DNA from: Parazoarcus communis
Lineage (GTDB): Bacteria > Pseudomonadota > Gammaproteobacteria > Burkholderiales > Rhodocyclaceae
Length of the DNA: 64,000 nucleotides
NCBI RefSeq assembly: GCF_003111645.1
Contig: NZ_CP022187.1
Span: forward strand, 992,001-1,056,000
Direction: 5' to 3'
Positions 39,342 to 49,605 of this stretch are shown here, in pieces; the stretch's first letter is position 1, and every line of letters starts with the position of its first letter. Both the position numbers and the translations under genes were made by a program. The notes under the pieces were generated by a model. That model was not told the DNA's origin and did no database searches. It saw nothing but the letters and a program-made list of their open reading frames with translations.

Positions 39342-39899
39342 TCAGATCTGCATCAGCTCCTGCTCTTTTTGCGCGAGCAGTTTGTCGATCTCGCCAACGT
39401 GGCGATCCGTCAGCTTCTGGATTTCGTCCTCGCCGCGACGCTCGTCGTCTTCAGAGATCAATTTCTCCTTGACGGCATCCTTGAGCTGCTGATTTGCGTC
39501 ACGACGCAGGTTGCGCACCGCAATCTTGGCACTCTCGCCTTCGGTACGCACGACCTTTGTAAGGTCACGGCGACGTTCTTCGGTCAGCGCGGGCATCGGA
39601 ACGCGGATGATCTCACCCATGTTCGCAGGGTTGAGACCCAGGTCGGAATCACGAATCGCCTTCTCGACCTTGGCCAGCATCGGCTTTTCCCAGGCCTGAA
39701 CGCCGATGGTACGGGCGTCGATGAGAGTAACGTTTGCGACCTGATTGACCGGCACCATGCTGCCGTAGTACTCGACCATCACATGATCGAGCAGGCCCGT
39801 GTGTGCGCGACCGGTGCGCACCTTGGCCAGGTCGAGCTTGAGAGCCTCGACCGACTTGTTCATTTTCTGTTCGGTCGTCTTCTTGATTTCGGAAATCAT
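39342..39899 (-). CDS. frr: Ribosome recycling factor
   Basis: It splits post-termination ribosomes together with EF-G. The 185-residue length and the N-terminal pattern [21 protein letters not shown], the [15 protein letters not shown] segment and the C-terminal helix with [15 protein letters not shown] are diagnostic. It lies 17 bases after pyrH. Confidence 0.98.
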   Translation of the reverse strand: MISEIKKTTEQKMNKSVEALKLDLAKVRTGRAHTGLLDHVMVEYYGSMVPVNQVANVTLIDARTIGVQAWEKPMLAKVEKAIRDSDLGLNPANMGEIIRVPMPALTEERRRDLTKVVRTEGESAKIAVRNLRRDANQQLKDAVKEKLISEDDERRGEDEIQKLTDRHVGEIDKLLAQKEQELMQI

Positions 39900-39916
39900 G
39901 GTTGTCCTTTCGTGAA

Positions 39917-40633
39917 TCAGGAATGAACCAGTGTGCCCTCGTCCTCACCCATGACCACACGCTTGAGTGCGCCCGGCTTGAAGATCGAAAACACGTTGAT
40001 CGGCAACTTCTGGTCTCGGCAAAGTGCAAATGCGGTCGAATCCAGCACTGCGAGATTGCGGCCGATTGCCTCGTCGAAACTGATGCGGTGAAAACGCTGG
40101 GCAGCGGGATCCTTCTTCGGATCAGCCGTATACACACCGTCCACCTTGGTGGCTTTCAGCACGATCTGGGCGCCGATCTCGGCACCGCGAAGCGCAGCAG
40201 CCGTATCGGTCGTGAAGAAGGGGTTGCCCGTACCTGCGGCAAAGATGACAACCCGCCCCTCTTCAAGGTGACGGATCGCGCGGCCGCGAATATAGGGCTC
40301 GACCACCTGGTCGATGCGAAGCGCAGACTGAACACGCGCCTCGAGCCCCATCCGGCGCATGGCATCGGCAAGCGCCATGGCATTCATGACCGTAGCCAGC
40401 ATGCCCATGTAGTCAGCCGTGGCGCGGTCCATACCGGACGCTGCGCCTTTCATGCCGCGGAAAATGTTGCCGCCGCCGATCACCACCCCAACCTGCACAC
40501 CAAGACGCGACACCTCGGTGATCTCGGCGACAATGCGGCTGACCACATCCTCGTTGATCCCGTAGGCGTCATCACCCATCAAGGCTTCGCCCGAAAGCTT
40601 GAGCAGAATGCGGGAGTAAGCAGCAGCGGTCAT
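39917..40633 (-). CDS. pyrH: Uridylate kinase
   Basis: It phosphorylates UMP to UDP in pyrimidine synthesis. The 238-residue protein shows the amino-acid-kinase fold motifs [23 protein letters not shown], and [22 protein letters not shown] 40633 is supported by AAGGAG with an 8-base spacer; the in-frame TTG 40639 would sit only 2 bases from that site, so it is rejected. Confidence 0.97.
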   Translation of the reverse strand: MTAAAYSRILLKLSGEALMGDDAYGINEDVVSRIVAEITEVSRLGVQVGVVIGGGNIFRGMKGAASGMDRATADYMGMLATVMNAMALADAMRRMGLEARVQSALRIDQVVEPYIRGRAIRHLEEGRVVIFAAGTGNPFFTTDTAAALRGAEIGAQIVLKATKVDGVYTADPKKDPAAQRFHRISFDEAIGRNLAVLDSTAFALCRDQKLPINVFSIFKPGALKRVVMGEDEGTLVHS

Positions 40634-40645
40634 TTTCAAAGCTCC

Positions 40646-41536
40646 TTACTTCTGCGCAGCAGCGGCAGCCTGGGCAGCCACTTCAGCAGCGAAGTCGTTC
40701 ACTTTCTTCTCAATGCCTTCACCGACCACATACAGCGTGAAGCTGGCGATCGAAGCCGAACGCGACTTGAGCAGCGCCTCGACGGTCTGCTTGTCATCCT
40801 TGACGAAAGGCTGACCCAGCAGGGTGACTTCCTTCAGGTACTTCTGCACGGTACCGTCGGCAATCTTTTCGAGCATGGCTTCCGGCTTGCCGGCTTCGCG
40901 CGCCTTCTCGATCGCGATGCGACGCTCTGCTTCGATCAGGTCGGCAGGCACGCCAGTGGAGTCGAGCGACTTCGGCTTGGACGCGGCGATGTGCATCGCG
41001 AGATCCTTGCCCATCTGCTCGTCGCCACCAACCAGGTCGATAAGCACACCGATACGAGCACCGGCGTGGATGTAGCTGGCGACAGAGCCCTTCGCTTCGA
41101 TGCGGACAAAGCGACGCACGGTGATGTTCTCACCGATCTTGCCCACCAGTGCCGAACGGAACTGCTCGACGGTCTGGCCGTTGAGTTCGAGCGCAGCAAG
41201 CGCGTCGACATCAGCCGGGTTCTTCTCGGCGATCAGTGTCGCGAGCGACGCAGCCAGCGCGATGAAGTCATCGTTCTTGGCGACGAAGTCGGTTTCGCAG
41301 TTGAGCTCGACCATTGCTGCGAGCTTGCCATCGGCGGAAAGATGCGTGCCGACGATGCCTTCAGCGGTAACACGGGCTGCTGCCTTGGAAGCCTTGTTGC
41401 CGAGCTTGATGCGCAGAATTTCCTCAGCCTTGGCCATGTCGCCAGTTGCCTCGGTCAGTGCCTTCTTGCATTCCATCATCGGCGCGTCAGTCTTCTCGCG
41501 CAGTTCCTTGACCATGCTTGCGGTGATTTCCGCCAT
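40646..41536 (-). CDS. tsf: Elongation factor Ts
   Basis: The guanine-nucleotide exchange factor for EF-Tu. The 296-residue protein has the N-terminal UBA-like domain ([19 protein letters not shown]), the TDFVAK motif that contacts EF-Tu, and the C-terminal coiled and dimerisation parts. It follows rpsB by 82 bases, the usual rpsB-tsf pairing. Confidence 0.98.
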   Translation of the reverse strand: MAEITASMVKELREKTDAPMMECKKALTEATGDMAKAEEILRIKLGNKASKAAARVTAEGIVGTHLSADGKLAAMVELNCETDFVAKNDDFIALAASLATLIAEKNPADVDALAALELNGQTVEQFRSALVGKIGENITVRRFVRIEAKGSVASYIHAGARIGVLIDLVGGDEQMGKDLAMHIAASKPKSLDSTGVPADLIEAERRIAIEKAREAGKPEAMLEKIADGTVQKYLKEVTLLGQPFVKDDKQTVEALLKSRSASIASFTLYVVGEGIEKKVNDFAAEVAAQAAAAAQK

Positions 41537-41618
41537 GCTAACTCCTGAATGTTCGTTTACAGCACACGGCGGGCACCGGCCCGCCGCGGAAAACTATCGT
41601 TTCAACCCCGAGGCAGGA

Positions 41619-42374
41619 TCAGGCCTGTTCCTGGGAGTTCTCTTCTTCGACTTCAACAAATTCGTCGCCGCCGGCAGACACGATTTCCTGCAGCACCTGG
41701 CTGCGACCCTGCAGCACAGCATCGGCCACGCCGCGGGCGTAAAGGCGGATGGCGCGCGAGGAGTCATCGTTGCCGGGGATCACGTAATCCACGCCTTCGG
41801 GCGAGTGGTTGGTATCAACCACGGCCACGACCGGAATGCCAAGCTTCTTGGCTTCAGTAATGGCGATCTTGTGGTAACCAACGTCGATCACGAACAGTGC
41901 ATCGGGCAGGCCGCCCATGTCCTTGATGCCGCCGATACTTTTCTGCAGCTTGTCCATTTCGCGCTGGGCGGTCAGGGCTTCGCGCTTGCTCAGACGCTCC
42001 ATGGAGCCGTCTTCGACCATCGCTTCCATTTCCTTCAGGCGCTTGATCGACTGCTTGACCGTCTTGAAGTTGGTCAGCATGCCGCCGAGCCAGCGCTCAT
42101 CAACGAAAGGCATACCTGCACGACGTGCTTCCTCGGCGAGAATCTCGCGAGCCTGACGCTTGGTGCTGACAAACAGGATGGTGCCGCGGTTTGCCGACAG
42201 CTTGCGGGCAAAGTCCATGGCTTCGTTGTACTTGACCATCGTCTTTTCGAGGTTGACGATGTGGATCTTGTTGCGGTGGCCGAAGATGTACGGGGCCATA
42301 CGCGGATTCCAGAAACGGGTCTGGTGACCAAAGTGAACGCCCGCTTCGAGCATCTGACGCATTGTTACTGACAT
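41619..42374 (-). CDS. rpsB: 30S ribosomal protein S2
   Basis: A small-subunit ribosomal protein of 251 residues, beginning [20 protein letters not shown] with the typical [11 protein letters not shown] and [11 protein letters not shown] segments. ATG 42374 has GGAG eight bases upstream; the longer open frame to 42446 is in the leader and is not S2-like. It heads the long minus-strand cluster running at least to rnhB. An acidic tail rich in Glu ends the protein. Confidence 0.98.
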   Translation of the reverse strand: MSVTMRQMLEAGVHFGHQTRFWNPRMAPYIFGHRNKIHIVNLEKTMVKYNEAMDFARKLSANRGTILFVSTKRQAREILAEEARRAGMPFVDERWLGGMLTNFKTVKQSIKRLKEMEAMVEDGSMERLSKREALTAQREMDKLQKSIGGIKDMGGLPDALFVIDVGYHKIAITEAKKLGIPVVAVVDTNHSPEGVDYVIPGNDDSSRAIRLYARGVADAVLQGRSQVLQEIVSAGGDEFVEVEEENSQEQA

Positions 42375-42543
42375 GTGAAACTCCAGATCTAGGGTTAGCC
42401 TCCGCCGAACCGGATGCGAAGCGCTGCCGGACACCCGTCCTGACAAGCTTTTCGCACCTGCGCCGCAACAGACGTATTACCTGCATGCGGACCCCGATCG
42501 ATTCGGCGTGTGGATTTTGCCTGCGCAAGCAGACAAGCCCGTG

Positions 42544-42573
42544 ATGATAGCACTGAGACATGACAGCGCTCAA
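42544..42573 (-). promoter_or_regulatory. rpsB promoter with extended -10
   Basis: On the minus strand, TTGAGC (42568-42573) and TATCAT (42544-42549) are separated by 18 bases, and TGC directly precedes the -10 as in an extended -10 promoter. Initiation near 42537 would give a leader of about 160 nt before rpsB, close to the length of the E. coli rpsB leader that mediates S2 autoregulation. This supports one promoter for the ribosomal and envelope cluster. Confidence 0.6.
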
Positions 42574-42652
42574 GCCAAGATGCAATGTCGAGTTTGCCCG
42601 CAGAGGACGCATGCGCTAGCCTAGAGACCTTTTACAGCCCCTCTTCCCCACC

Positions 42653-43471
42653 ATGAGCATCACGATAAAGACCGCAGAGCAAATAGAACAGATGCGCGTC
42701 GCCTGCCGCCTGGCCGCAGAGGTCCTTGATTACATCGAGCCCTTTGTCCAGCCTGGCGTCACCACGGGCGAACTCGATCGCCTGTGCCACGACTACATGG
42801 TCAACGTTCAGAACACCGTCCCGGCGCCGCTCAATTATGCACCGCCGGGTTACACGCCCTACCCGAAGTCGATCTGCACCTCGATCAACCATCAGGTCTG
42901 CCATGGCGTACCGGGCGACAAGGCGCTCAAGAAGGGCGACATCGTCAACCTGGATATCACCGTGATTACGCCCGAGGGCTTTCACGGCGACACCAGCCGC
43001 ATGTTCATCGTTGGCAAGGATGGCTCGATTCTCGCCAAGCGCCTGTGCCAGGTGACCTTCGAATGCCTCTGGCTCGGCATCGCAGCAGTTCGCCCGGGCG
43101 CGCGACTGGGCGACATCGGCCACGTCATTCAGCGTCACGCTGAAGGCAACGGTTTTTCCGTCGTGCGCGAATTCTGCGGGCACGGAATCGGACTCAAGTT
43201 CCACGAAGAACCTCAGGTGCTGCACTACGGCAAGCCGGGGACTGGCGTCGAGCTCGAAGCCGGGATGATCTTCACCATCGAACCGATGATCAACGCAGGC
43301 AAGGCCGCGATTTCCGAGCTGCCCGACGGCTGGACCATCGTCACCAAGGATCGCAGTCTGTCCGCGCAGTGGGAGCACACCATCGTGGTGACCGAAACCG
43401 GCGTCGAAGTGCTCACGCTGTCCGCCAACTGCCCGCCGCCGCCCGCACTCGTTGCAGACCGATTCGCCTGA
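42653..43471 (+). CDS. map: Type I methionine aminopeptidase
   Basis: It removes the initiator methionine from nascent proteins. The 272-residue protein has the pita-bread fold residues: the substrate-binding His in NHQVCHG, metal ligands in NLDITV and GDTSRMF, the HGIGLKFHEEP motif, the FTIEPM motif and a final Glu in WEHTIVV. It is divergent from rpsB over a 278-base gap, and glnD follows 24 bases downstream. No clear Shine-Dalgarno sequence precedes the ATG. Confidence 0.97.
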   Translation: MSITIKTAEQIEQMRVACRLAAEVLDYIEPFVQPGVTTGELDRLCHDYMVNVQNTVPAPLNYAPPGYTPYPKSICTSINHQVCHGVPGDKALKKGDIVNLDITVITPEGFHGDTSRMFIVGKDGSILAKRLCQVTFECLWLGIAAVRPGARLGDIGHVIQRHAEGNGFSVVREFCGHGIGLKFHEEPQVLHYGKPGTGVELEAGMIFTIEPMINAGKAAISELPDGWTIVTKDRSLSAQWEHTIVVTETGVEVLTLSANCPPPPALVADRFA

Positions 43472-43495
43472 GGGCGCACAGCAGGAAAGACAACT

Positions 43496-46069
43496 TTGAC
43501 CTCAAGTGATCCACTGCAGCAGGCCATCAACGACGAACGCCAGCACCTGATCGACGGACACGCAAGCCTGCGAGCCGCCTATGAAGCGCACCCCCTCACG
43601 GCCCAGCTGCTCCATGGCCGGTCGAAGCTCGTAGACAGCACGATCGGTCGGCTATGGAAGGCCAGCGGCATTCCGGCCAGCATTGCGCTGGTCGCAGTGG
43701 GCGGTTATGGACGGGGCGAGCTCTTCCCCTGCTCCGACGTCGACCTGCTGATTCTCCTGCCCGAACCCCCTGACGAAGCACTGCAGTCCCAGCTCTCAAT
43801 GCTGGTCGGGGCGCTGTGGGACGTTGGCCTGGATATCGGGCACAGCGTGCGCACCATCGAAGAGTGTCTCGACGCGTCGCTTGGCGACATCACGGTGCAG
43901 ACCACGCTGCTCGAGGCACGCCTGCTCACGGGCAACGCCGAGCTGTTCAAGGACTTTACCGAACGCTACCGCGACCAGCTCGACGTTCGCGCATTCTTCA
44001 AGGCCAAGCAGCTCGAACAGGAGCAGCGCTACGCCCGCTATCACGACACCCCCTACGAACTTGAGCCCAACTGCAAGGAGAGCCCCGGCGGCTTGCGCGA
44101 CCTGCAGATGCTGGGCTGGATCTCGCGCGCGGCGGGACTGGGCCGAAACTGGCGCGAACTTGCCCGCCGTCGCCTGATCACCGGCGAGGAGGCGAGCGAC
44201 CTGCGCAACGTCGAACGCTTCCTTCAGCACGTCCGGATCCGCCTGCACTATCTCGCGGGCCGCGCCGAGGACAGACTGCTGTTCGATCATCAGGAAAGAC
44301 TGGCCCACATCATGGGCATCGAGGCCACCGCCGCAAAGCGCGCCTCCGAAATCCTCATGCAGCGCTACTACCTTACGGCGAAGACGGTCACCCAGATCAA
44401 CGGCATCCTGCTGCAGAACTACGGCACGGAGATCTTCCCGGACCGCAACTCACCTGCGATCGTCATCAACAGCCGCTTTCAGGCGGTTCGCGAGCTGCTG
44501 GACATCCGCAATGACAACGTTTTCGAGCGCACGCCGTCCGCCCTGCTCGAGTGCTTCCTGCTGCTCGAGCAGCGCTCCGAACTGAAGGGGATGACCGCGC
44601 GAACGCTGCGCGCCGTATGGCTCAATCGCAAGCGCGTCAACGCGGCGTTTCGAGCCGACCCAAGGAATCGCGCCCTCTTCATGGAGATCGTGACTCAGAA
44701 GCGCGGCGTCGTTCACGCTTTCAGGCAGATGAATCAGTACGGCATCATGTCGCGCTACCTGCCGCCCTGGCGCAAAATTCTGTGCCAGATGCAGCACGAC
44801 CTGTTTCATGCCTACACGGTCGATCAGCACATCCTCATGGTCCTGCGCAACGTCCGCCGCTTCAGCATGGGCGAGCATGCGCATGAATACCCGCTGATGA
44901 CCCGCCTCATCCTCGGCTTCGATCGCTACTGGCTGCTCTACATCGCCGCTCTCTTCCACGATATTGCAAAGGGTCGTGGCGGCGATCACTCCAAGCTCGG
45001 CATGACCGACGCGCGCGATTTCTGCCGCGATCACGGCATCGACAAGGATGACGCCGAACTGGTCGTCTGGCTGGTTCAGCACCATCTCACCATGTCGCAT
45101 GTCGCGCAAAAGGAAGACACCTCCGACCCGGATGTGATTCACGCCTTCGCTACCACCGTGGGTGACGAGCGTCGCCTGACCGCGCTCTATCTTCTGACGC
45201 ACGCAGACATTCGCGGCACCAGCCCCAAGGTGTGGAACGGATGGAAAGGCAAGCTTCTGGAGGATCTCTTCTTCGCCACCCAGCGCCTGCTGCGAGGCGC
45301 CACGCCGCAACAGGCGCTTGGGCTTGACGACCGCCAGGAGAACGCAAGCCACCTGTTGCGCTACCACGGCCTGCGCCAGGGCGTGGAAGATGCGCTCTGG
45401 GCACAGCTGGACGCGGTGTACTTCATGCGCCATTCGCCCGAGGAGATTGCCTGGCACACCAGGGTGCTCTACTTCCGCCCGAACGCTGAGGAGCCCGTCG
45501 TCAAGGCACGCGTCTCCGACGAGGAGGATGGTGTCCAGGTCATGGTCTTCGCCCGCGACCAGAAGGATCTCTTCGTTCGCCTTACCGGCTTTTTCGGCCG
45601 GCTCGGCTTCACCATTCTCGATGCCAAGGTGCATACGACCCGTCACGGCTATGCGCTGGACAGCTTCATGCTGCAGGACAGCGGGCGCAGTGCGAGCTAT
45701 CGCGACATCGTCGCCCTCATCGAGCACGAACTCAGCATCCTGCTGGTGAATCAGGACGAGCCGCAGCGGCCCGCAAGCGGACGGGTCTCGCGCCAGGTCA
45801 GACACTTTCCGGTCACACCCAAGGTCAGCCTTCGCGCCGACGAAGCCGGGCGTCACCACATCCTGTCGCTCACCGCATCGGACCGTCCCGGTCTGCTGTA
45901 CGACGTCGCGGAGATTCTGGCAAAGCATGGCGTCAGCGTCGAAACCGCCAAGATTGCAACACTTGGCGAACGCGTCGAAGACACCTTCCTGCTTACCGGA
46001 GGGGGACTGTCTCAGGACGCGCGGGTCCTGCGTATCGAGCAGGAACTCATCGACAGGCTGCAGGTGTAA
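43496..46069 (+). CDS. glnD: Bifunctional [protein-PII] uridylyltransferase/uridylyl-removing enzyme
   Basis: The primary sensor of glutamine, which adds or removes UMP on PII proteins. The 857-residue protein has the nucleotidyltransferase motif GGYGRGELFPCSDVD (about 65-80), a GlnD-specific helical domain, an HD hydrolase domain (HILMVL, then FHDIAKGRGGDH, about 440-560) and two C-terminal ACT domains (about 670-750 and 785-855) that bind glutamine. The start is TTG at 43496, with AGGAAAG upstream; no ATG is available near the conserved N-terminus. Co-transcription with map is likely. Confidence 0.96.
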   Translation: MTSSDPLQQAINDERQHLIDGHASLRAAYEAHPLTAQLLHGRSKLVDSTIGRLWKASGIPASIALVAVGGYGRGELFPCSDVDLLILLPEPPDEALQSQLSMLVGALWDVGLDIGHSVRTIEECLDASLGDITVQTTLLEARLLTGNAELFKDFTERYRDQLDVRAFFKAKQLEQEQRYARYHDTPYELEPNCKESPGGLRDLQMLGWISRAAGLGRNWRELARRRLITGEEASDLRNVERFLQHVRIRLHYLAGRAEDRLLFDHQERLAHIMGIEATAAKRASEILMQRYYLTAKTVTQINGILLQNYGTEIFPDRNSPAIVINSRFQAVRELLDIRNDNVFERTPSALLECFLLLEQRSELKGMTARTLRAVWLNRKRVNAAFRADPRNRALFMEIVTQKRGVVHAFRQMNQYGIMSRYLPPWRKILCQMQHDLFHAYTVDQHILMVLRNVRRFSMGEHAHEYPLMTRLILGFDRYWLLYIAALFHDIAKGRGGDHSKLGMTDARDFCRDHGIDKDDAELVVWLVQHHLTMSHVAQKEDTSDPDVIHAFATTVGDERRLTALYLLTHADIRGTSPKVWNGWKGKLLEDLFFATQRLLRGATPQQALGLDDRQENASHLLRYHGLRQGVEDALWAQLDAVYFMRHSPEEIAWHTRVLYFRPNAEEPVVKARVSDEEDGVQVMVFARDQKDLFVRLTGFFGRLGFTILDAKVHTTRHGYALDSFMLQDSGRSASYRDIVALIEHELSILLVNQDEPQRPASGRVSRQVRHFPVTPKVSLRADEAGRHHILSLTASDRPGLLYDVAEILAKHGVSVETAKIATLGERVEDTFLLTGGGLSQDARVLRIEQELIDRLQV

Positions 46070-46072
46070 ACG

Positions 46073-46109
46073 CAGTCGGGGCGGCTCTCACGAGCCACCC
46101 CGACTGTTT
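46073..46109 (+). terminator. Intrinsic terminator after glnD
   Basis: An inverted repeat with 15-bp arms (46073-46087 and 46092-46106, 4-nt loop, one mismatched pair) starts 3 bases past the glnD stop and is followed by a short T run. It lies between convergent glnD and the YqhA-like gene. Confidence 0.7.
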
Positions 46110-46136
46110 GCAGACATCGATGCGCCAGGCGACCGT

Positions 46137-46646
46137 TCAGTGCCCTTTGCTGCCGTGCAGGCGATCCATCAGCGCATACAGCACACCTGAAAACAGGAAG
46201 GTGATGTGGATGCCGACCATCCATCCAAGCTCGCGATCAGTCAGGTTCTGGACGTTCATGAAGGCCTTGAGCAACTCGATTCCGGAAATGGCAACGATCG
46301 AGCCGATGAGCTTGATCTTGAGATCCGAGAAGCCGATGTGCCCCATCCAGTCCGGACGGTCCCGATGGCTGTGCAGGTCGTCCATCTTGGAGACGAAGTT
46401 CTCGTAACCGCTGAACATGATGATGATCAGCAGGTTCATGATCAGTGCGATGTCCACCAGCGACAGCACCCCGATGATCAAATCGCCACCCGTGGCGGTC
46501 ATGATGCTGCCGAAGATCCCAAACACTTCCTTGGTGAACTTGATCAGCAGGACGACCATGGCCAGCACCAGTCCGAAGTAGACCGGTGCCATCAGCCAGC
46601 GACTGGAAAACAGCAGGTGCTCGAAAGCGTTTTCGATTCGTTTCAT
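46137..46646 (-). CDS. YqhA/UPF0114 (TIGR00645) membrane protein
   Basis: A conserved inner-membrane protein of unknown function, 169 residues, with the family N-terminus MKRIENAFEHLLFSSRWLMAP, hydrophobic helices at about 18-40, 55-80, 105-125 and 135-150, and the VDIALIMNLL and GHIGFSDLKIKLIGSIVAIS segments. ATG 46646 is chosen over an upstream in-frame start four residues earlier because it fits the family. It appears to be a single-gene unit. Confidence 0.88.
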   Translation of the reverse strand: MKRIENAFEHLLFSSRWLMAPVYFGLVLAMVVLLIKFTKEVFGIFGSIMTATGGDLIIGVLSLVDIALIMNLLIIIMFSGYENFVSKMDDLHSHRDRPDWMGHIGFSDLKIKLIGSIVAISGIELLKAFMNVQNLTDRELGWMVGIHITFLFSGVLYALMDRLHGSKGH

Positions 46647-46706
46647 GGGTTTCCGCAACGCGAATTGAACAGCGATGGATTGTAGCAGCGCAGCATTACA
46701 CCACGC

Positions 46707-47444
46707 TCAGTCCTTGCAGATATGCTCCAGCAGATTGTGCACCCGCATCATCGCAGCCTGCAGAACGACTTCGATATCGTCGAAATGAATGCCCTGCTCG
46801 CTCGACGAACGCCCTGCCGCGCAGTTCACCACGACGTTGATCGCCGCATACGGCACGTCGAGCTCACGCGCAAGCACTGCCTCCGGCATGCCGGTCATGC
46901 CAACCAGGTCGGCGCCGTCACGCTCAAGCCGGTTGATCTCGGCCGCAGTCTCGAGCCGGGGTCCCTGGGTGGTCGCATAGACGCCGCCATCAAACACGGT
47001 CTCGCCCGCTGACGCCGCCGCTGCAAGCAGTCGCTGGCGCAGCGCCTCGTCGTAGGGACGCGTGAAATCGATGTGGCGAACCGGCTTGTCGACGCTGTCG
47101 AAATAGGTGCTCTTGCGCCCCCAGGTGTAGTCGATGATCTGATCCGGGATCACCAGCGCACCGGGTACATAGTCGTCACGAATGCCGCCCACCGAAGCCA
47201 CCGACACGATGGCACTGGCCTTTGCTTCCTTGAGCGCCCAGATGTTCGCTCGATAGTTCACCTGATGCGGCGGAATCGTGTGGCCATAGCCGTGCCGCGC
47301 AAGAAACACGACAGGCGTGTTGCACAGGGCGCCAAACGTCAGCGCCCCCGAGGGCTCGCCATAAGGGGTGCGAACGACTTCGCGACGGACGATCTCGAGA
47401 CTGGAAAGCTGCGTCAGACCGGTGCCGCCTATGATTGCGAGCAT
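46707..47444 (-). CDS. S-methyl-5'-thioinosine/5'-thioadenosine phosphorylase
   Basis: A PNP/MTAP-family phosphorylase, 245 residues, beginning MLAIIGGTGLTQL with phosphate-binding RHGYGHTIPPHQVNYRAN and the purine/ribose site TQGPRLETAAEI and VGMTGMPEAVLA. It resembles the Pseudomonas-type methylthioinosine phosphorylase, and the Met-Pro after the second TG is compatible with 6-oxopurine use, but substrate preference between MTI and MTA is not settled by sequence. GGAGAG precedes the ATG. It is divergent from typA. Confidence 0.85.
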   Translation of the reverse strand: MLAIIGGTGLTQLSSLEIVRREVVRTPYGEPSGALTFGALCNTPVVFLARHGYGHTIPPHQVNYRANIWALKEAKASAIVSVASVGGIRDDYVPGALVIPDQIIDYTWGRKSTYFDSVDKPVRHIDFTRPYDEALRQRLLAAAASAGETVFDGGVYATTQGPRLETAAEINRLERDGADLVGMTGMPEAVLARELDVPYAAINVVVNCAAGRSSSEQGIHFDDIEVVLQAAMMRVHNLLEHICKD

Positions 47445-47557
47445 TAGAACTCTCCGCTGAAAAACGGCGCGAATTCTATCACGCGCCCACTTTGCCGCCG
47501 CGCACGCGACCGCAAGCGAAATGACGCGGAAGATTCATGCTGCGCCGCGATAGCACG

Positions 47558-47566
47558 TGTTAGAAT
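47558..47566 (+). promoter_or_regulatory. Extended -10 promoter of typA
   Basis: TGTTAGAAT gives the TGn extension and a -10 of TAGAAT (five of six). The -35 region 17 bases upstream is poor, as is common for extended -10 promoters. Initiation near 47573 would leave a leader of about 22 nt before the typA ATG. Confidence 0.5.
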
Positions 47567-47595
47567 GATCGACTTTTCAAAGACTTCCCTTTCCC

Positions 47596-49413
47596 ATGTC
47601 CCGTTCCATCCGCAACATCGCAATTATTGCCCACGTCGACCACGGCAAGACGACCCTGGTTGACCAGCTCCTGCGCCAGTCCGGCACCTTCCGTGAGAAC
47701 CAGCAGATGGGCGAGCGGATCATGGACTCGGGCGATATCGAGAAGGAACGTGGCATCACGATTCTGTCGAAGAACTGTGCCATTCAGTACGGCGACACCC
47801 ACATCAACATCGTTGATACCCCGGGGCACGCCGACTTCGGCGGTGAAGTCGAGCGCGTGCTGTCGATGGTCGACAGCGTGCTGCTGCTGGTCGATGCGGT
47901 CGAAGGCCCGATGCCGCAGACCCGCTTCGTGACCCGCAAGGCACTTGCCCTCGGCCTCAAGCCGATCGTCGTGGTGAACAAGATCGACCGTCCGGGCGCA
48001 CGTACCGACTGGGTGATCAACCACACCTTCGACCTCTTTGACAAACTCGGCGCAACCGACGAGCAGCTCGACTTCCCGGTCGTGTACGCCTCTGGCCTGA
48101 ACGGCTTTGCCGTGCTCAACGAAGACGACGAGCGCACCGACATGCGCCCGCTGTTCGAGGCGATCCTCAAGCACGTGCCGCAGCCCGAAGTGGATGCGGA
48201 CGGCCCGCTGCAGATGCAGGTGTGCTCGCTGGACTACTCGACCTACATGGGCCAGATGGGTATCGGCCGCATCAAGCGCGGTCGTGTCCGCCCCAACCAG
48301 GAAGTCGTCGTAATGTATGGCGACGAGAACCGTGGCAAGGGCAAGATCAGCCAGATCCTGACCTTCAAGGGACTCGAACGCTCGCCGGCCGAATCCGCCG
48401 AAGCCGGCGACATCGTGATCGTGGCCGGACTGTCGCAGGTCAACATCGGCGTCACCATCTGTGACCCCGAAAACCTTGAGGGCATGACCCCGATCGCGGT
48501 GGACGAGCCGACCCTGACCATGAACTTCATGGTCAACTCCTCGCCGCTCGCCGGCCGTGAAGGCAAGTTCGTTACCAGCCGCCAGATTCGCGAGCGCCTG
48601 GAAAAGGAACTGCTCAAGAACGTCGCACTGCGGGTTAACTTCACCAGCGACTCCGACGTGTTCGAAGTCTCCGGCCGTGGCGAATTGCACCTGACCATCC
48701 TGCTCGAAAACATGCGTCGCGAAGGTTACGAACTGGCCGTGGGTCGCCCGCGTGTCGTGTTCAAGGAGATCGACGGCGTCAAGTGCGAGCCATACGAGAT
48801 GCTGACCGTCGACGTGGAAGAGGATCACCAGGGCGGCGTGATGGAAGAGCTCGGCCGCCGCCGTGGCGAACTGCAGGACATGCAGCCGGACGGCAAGGGT
48901 CGCGTCCGTCTCGAGTACCGCATCCCCGCGCGTGGCCTCATCGGCTTCCAGGGCGAGTTCCTCACCATGACGCGTGGTACCGGCCTGGCCAGCCACGTGT
49001 TTGATGACTACGGTCCGATGGCCAGCGCCATGGCCGAGCGTCGCAACGGCGTGCTGATCTCGCAGAACGACGGCGACGCAGTTGCCTACGCGCTGTGGAA
49101 CCTCCAGGATCGCGGCCGCATGTTCGTGAGCCCGGGTGAAGCACTGTACGAAGGCATGATCATCGGCATCCACACCCGCGACAATGACCTCGTGGTCAAC
49201 CCGATCAAGGGCAAGCAGCTGACCAACGTGCGTTCGTCCGGTACCGACGAAGCCGTTCGCCTGATTCCGCCGATCGGTCTGTCGCTGGAGTCGGCAATCG
49301 AGTTCATCGCCGACGACGAAATCGTCGAGATCACCCCGAAGAACATCCGCCTGCGCAAGCGTCACCTCAAGGAAAACGACCGCAAGCGTGCAGCCAAGAG
49401 CGACGCGGCTTAA
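47596..49413 (+). CDS. typA: Translational GTPase TypA/BipA
   Basis: A ribosome-associated GTPase important for 50S assembly and stress or cold growth. The 605-residue protein has the G1 motif AHVDHGKT at 12-19, switch I around RGITI, the G3 motif DTPGH and G4 NKID, then EF-G-like domains II, III and V and the BipA-specific C-terminal domain with YEGMIIG and [10 protein letters not shown]-like [11 protein letters not shown]. It is monocistronic and ends at a strong bidirectional terminator. Confidence 0.98.
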   Translation: MSRSIRNIAIIAHVDHGKTTLVDQLLRQSGTFRENQQMGERIMDSGDIEKERGITILSKNCAIQYGDTHINIVDTPGHADFGGEVERVLSMVDSVLLLVDAVEGPMPQTRFVTRKALALGLKPIVVVNKIDRPGARTDWVINHTFDLFDKLGATDEQLDFPVVYASGLNGFAVLNEDDERTDMRPLFEAILKHVPQPEVDADGPLQMQVCSLDYSTYMGQMGIGRIKRGRVRPNQEVVVMYGDENRGKGKISQILTFKGLERSPAESAEAGDIVIVAGLSQVNIGVTICDPENLEGMTPIAVDEPTLTMNFMVNSSPLAGREGKFVTSRQIRERLEKELLKNVALRVNFTSDSDVFEVSGRGELHLTILLENMRREGYELAVGRPRVVFKEIDGVKCEPYEMLTVDVEEDHQGGVMEELGRRRGELQDMQPDGKGRVRLEYRIPARGLIGFQGEFLTMTRGTGLASHVFDDYGPMASAMAERRNGVLISQNDGDAVAYALWNLQDRGRMFVSPGEALYEGMIIGIHTRDNDLVVNPIKGKQLTNVRSSGTDEAVRLIPPIGLSLESAIEFIADDEIVEITPKNIRLRKRHLKENDRKRAAKSDAA

Positions 49414-49442
49414 GCCCGTTCAGCCAGTCCGATTCTGACAGC

Positions 49443-49478
49443 AAAACGCCCCGCCTGATCACTCAGGCGGGGCGTTTT
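49443..49478. terminator. Bidirectional intrinsic terminator between typA and galU
   Basis: A perfect 16-bp inverted repeat (arms 49443-49458 and 49463-49478, loop TCAC) with four A at its left edge and five T at its right edge (to 49479). It should stop transcription from typA and, read from the other strand, from galU, whose stop lies about 130 bases away. The 127 bases between this hairpin and the galU stop show no convincing gene. Confidence 0.92.
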
Positions 49479-49605
49479 TCCTTTCCGGCTGCGCCTTGGG
49501 TGAAAGGCATCCGGCACAGCGGGACATTCAGCATCCGCTGCAGGGGCGCGCGCTGCCTTCGACGTTTCCGTGGGGGAATCGTGAAGGCAGACGACAGTCC
49601 GGCGC

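Noticed and set aside
39902-41548. 548-codon plus-strand open frame across pyrH and tsf
   Set aside because: It spans two well-supported minus-strand genes and their gap, which no real gene here would do.
42593-42622. TTGCCC and TAGCCT 17 bases apart as the map promoter
   Set aside because: Each element matches only half of the consensus, which is expected by chance in a gap of this size.
47560-49365. 601-codon open frame antisense to typA
   Set aside because: It is the complementary-frame shadow of the typA coding sequence, with His/Val/Asp-rich content and no family features.
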